Shown piece after piece: positions 40,744 to 42,132 of a DNA stretch of 42,132 nt. The notes under the pieces are model-generated. The model made no database searches, was not told the origin of the DNA, and saw nothing but the letters and a program-made list of their open reading frames with translations. The translations under genes were made by a program, and so were the position numbers. The stretch's first letter is position 1; the number at the start of each line of letters is the position of its first letter. Origin of the DNA: Drouetiella hepatica Uher 2000/2452 (GTDB lineage Bacteria > Cyanobacteriota > Cyanobacteriia > Elainellales > Elainellaceae). The stretch is taken from contig JAHHHD010000043.1 of assembly GCA_019359505.1 (NCBI GenBank), forward strand, positions 1 to 42,132. The letters run 5' to 3'.

Positions 40744-41331
40744 AAGCCGGAGGCTTGAAGATGGAGCCGCTCAAAGCGGCTTGAACCTACCACTCATCGC
40801 TGAGTCGCATCTGCTCAATGCGTTGATCTTCCGCTTCTTGTCGTTGGATGTATTGCCGCACGATTGCTTCTTCCCGTCCCACGGTTGATACGTAATACCC
40901 CCGCGCCCAGAAATGTTGCCCCACAAAGTTCTTCCGCTTCCCTCCATAGTTACGCGCAATCGCAATGGCACTCTTGCCCTTGAGGAATCCCACCACTTGA
41001 GAGACCGAGTACTTCGGTGGAATCAAGATCAGCATATGCACATGATCTGGGCACAAATTCCCTTCTTCGATCCGGCACTCCTTCTGCCGCGCCAGTTCAT
41101 GGAATACATCCCTCAAATACTGCCGTAGCTCTTTGTACATCGCTTTGCGCCGATACTTGGGGATGAATACCACATGGTATTTGCACTCCCACTTCGTATG
41201 ACTTAAACTGCCTGTGTCTTTCATGAGTCTTCTTTGCACCAACCCTTCCTTAGTTGATGTTAAAGAGACTCTTTCCTACCTTCCGATCTCTGTCAAACTG
41301 CGACTCCCGCAACCATCAAACTTTGGGAGTC
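40744..41331 (-). mobile_element. IS200-like element with terminal hairpins
   Basis: The left-end hairpin on the plus strand is AAGCCggaGGCTT (40744-40756) and AGCCGCTcaaAGCGGCT (40765-40781), right after the TnpA stop. A further stem GACTCCC...GGGAGTC (41302-41331) lies upstream of TnpA, typical of the subterminal hairpins that TnpA recognises as single strands. There is no TnpB. The precise ends are not defined. A truncated relative is at 692-1010. Confidence 0.7.
40787..41224 (-). CDS. tnpA: IS200/IS605-family transposase TnpA (HUH Y1)
   Basis: A 145-residue single-strand transposase. I start it at ATG 41222-41224, since the family opens with SLSHTKW..KYHVVFIPKYR; a TTG six codons upstream would lengthen it. 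The metal-binding pair is HVHM in LCPDHVHMLILIPPKY; the catalytic Tyr is in RQYIQRQE; KGKSAIAIAR and FWARGYYVSTVG are conserved. Length fits IS200 TnpA, which cuts and rejoins single strands without target duplication. It is intact, unlike its remnant at 769-996. Hairpins flank it. It is probably able to move. Confidence 0.85.
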   Translation of the reverse strand: MKDTGSLSHTKWECKYHVVFIPKYRRKAMYKELRQYLRDVFHELARQKECRIEEGNLCPDHVHMLILIPPKYSVSQVVGFLKGKSAIAIARNYGGKRKNFVGQHFWARGYYVSTVGREEAIVRQYIQRQEAEDQRIEQMRLSDEW

Positions 41332-41553
41332 TCCCAGCAGATCTGGGGGGTTACCCGACTGAATTATGAAGAAACGTGTGCGTTTACCCTAAGATTGCGC
41401 ATCAACCGCTTGCACTTTTTCTCAATACCTCTCATCAAAATACGCCTGCCATTACCCTAAACAGGGCTGACCGCAGGCGTATCGAGTTGGGACTGCTCGT
41501 CTTTAAATTTGCTGAATTCGCTCAGGCTGCAATACTATCTATTTCTACCAGAG

Positions 41554-41715
41554 TCAACCAGCACAGCCAGTCCAATGTCCTGAGCCTGGGGTAACTTCCT
41601 TCAAACAAGCTCCCTGTAAATTGACTCCATTGAGGGAAGCACCTTTAAACACTCGTTCATCCGAGCTGTACCTTGATAACAATTCACGCGCGCTGTCTAC
41701 AGGTTGATTGAACAT
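41554..41715 (-). pseudogene. Pentapeptide-repeat protein stub
   Basis: From ATG 41713-41715, preceded by AAAAGGAT, the minus strand reads MFNQPVDSARELLSRYSSDE, then VFKGASLNGVNLQGACLKEV and stops at 41554-41556 after a non-repetitive tail. A(S/N)L-x-x-pentapeptide periodicity (KGASLNGVNLQGACL) is the right-handed quadrilateral helix pattern of pentapeptide proteins. Only about four repeats remain where family members have 20 or more, so it looks like a truncated gene. A second frame nearby on the same strand (about 41456-41535, SEFSKFKDEQSQLDTPAV) could be a former C-terminus (weak). Confidence 0.4.
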
Positions 41716-42006
41716 AATCCTTTTGCGGCGAGACTGTGCCGCGTTTATAGGCTAATACTTCATTATGTGTTGATCTATACGAATGAACGATCTTGTAAAA
41801 GGTGAGAGGCTGCTGTTAGCCTCAGCAATTTGGTCTGCCTGCCTGAGAGAAGTGGTTGAAAGCTAGACGAGGCATGGCTTTACCATTCTGCCTATAGTTT
41901 CTGATCTCCTTCTGAACTTCAGACTTAACGATTTTACATAGAACAGCGTTCGCAGGTAGTCCGACATTCACTCGGTCGCAACAGTATCTGAGATTATCGC
42001 TCAGAT
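41716..42006. other. Intergenic; only small hairpins seen
   Basis: No reading frame of note. Two small stems occur: GCGGC...GCCGC near 41725 and GAGGCTgctgttAGCCTC at 41806-41823. The sequence near 41970-42005 is probably the end of the next transposon, but I could not define an inverted repeat. Confidence 0.35.
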
Positions 42007-42132
42007 CTAAGTACAGGACAAAAGTTGCAGAACGTGAAAGAACTCATCGGTAAACAGCTCCAGGTTCAATAATATTCTGCGAAGGTAATCTAAACCATCA
42101 CGAAAGGTACTCTTGGCTTTGCGTCCATGCTT
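42007..42132 (-). CDS. IS4-like transposase, C-terminal 41 residues (runs off window)
   Basis: The minus strand enters at the right edge in frame as KHGRKAKSTFRDGLDYLRRI, then LLNLELFTDEFFHVLQLLSC, and stops at TAG 42007-42009. KHGRKAKS.FR.G.DYLR is the end of a group of IS4-family DDE transposases common in cyanobacteria. Only the C-terminus is visible, so completeness is unknown. The element's outer end should lie in the 41950-42006 stretch. Confidence 0.65.
   Translation of the reverse strand, partial: KHGRKAKSTFRDGLDYLRRILLNLELFTDEFFHVLQLLSCT

Overview
The window looks like chromosomal DNA from a filamentous cyanobacterium, probably Leptolyngbya/Oscillatoriales-like. The evidence is the dense scatter of the HIP1 palindrome GCGATCGC, cyanobacterial families (DUF4058, DUF1822, Uma2, a cyanobacterial-type glutathione reductase, TIGR04283) and many IS remnants. 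The genus is an inference. No rRNA, tRNA or CRISPR array was recognised.

Layout. 1-1010: the start of an IS630-like transposase and a Uma2 gene cut by an IS200 remnant. 1256-2347: a tyrosine recombinase. 2500-4571: a compact three-gene plus-strand operon (DUF4058, a Cys-rich cyanobacterial protein, an unknown protein). 4755-6626: a DUF981 membrane protein, an S1/P1 nuclease and an NmrA-type pseudogene. 6810-15181: the most interesting block, seven plus-strand genes encoding a sigma-like factor, a DUF1822 protein, a CHAT-protease/periplasmic-binding-protein fusion, two small membrane proteins, a VWA lipoprotein and a final small membrane protein. It ends exactly at an IS remnant. 15181-16460: nested mobile DNA (IS5-family remnant, complete IS5-family element with a frameshifted transposase, MITE-like inverted repeat).

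16679-30941: two minus-strand genes for secreted adhesin-like proteins of 3529 and 1076 residues. Both carry FG-GAP, cadherin/Ig-like and C-terminal RTX calcium-binding repeats. The larger begins with a DUF4347 domain and contains two minisatellite-coded Lys/Ser/Gln-rich blocks. 31324-32149: a 218-bp miniature element with Tn7/Tn5053-style ends, an IS5-type transposase remnant and the C-terminal stub of a CorA transporter. 32405-37785: metabolic and stress genes (DUF547, TIGR04283 glycosyltransferase, rhodanese, glutathione reductase, SDR) mixed with decayed genes (lipoprotein, general-stress FMN-binding protein). 37854-40559: a GH63/MGH1-like glycosidase. 40744-42132: a complete IS200-like element, a pentapeptide-repeat stub and the end of an IS4-like transposase.

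How the genes may work together. In 6810-15181 the gene order and domains suggest an envelope-sensing pathway. A periplasmic receptor domain is joined through one membrane helix to a cytoplasmic caspase-like (CHAT) protease, next to a sigma-like factor and a DUF1822 protein that could be its substrate or regulator. The VWA lipoprotein and small membrane proteins would be the envelope partners. This is inference from order and domains. The paired RTX proteins are probably exported by a type I system encoded elsewhere. At least seven genes or elements are truncated or decayed, so the window records heavy IS-driven erosion.
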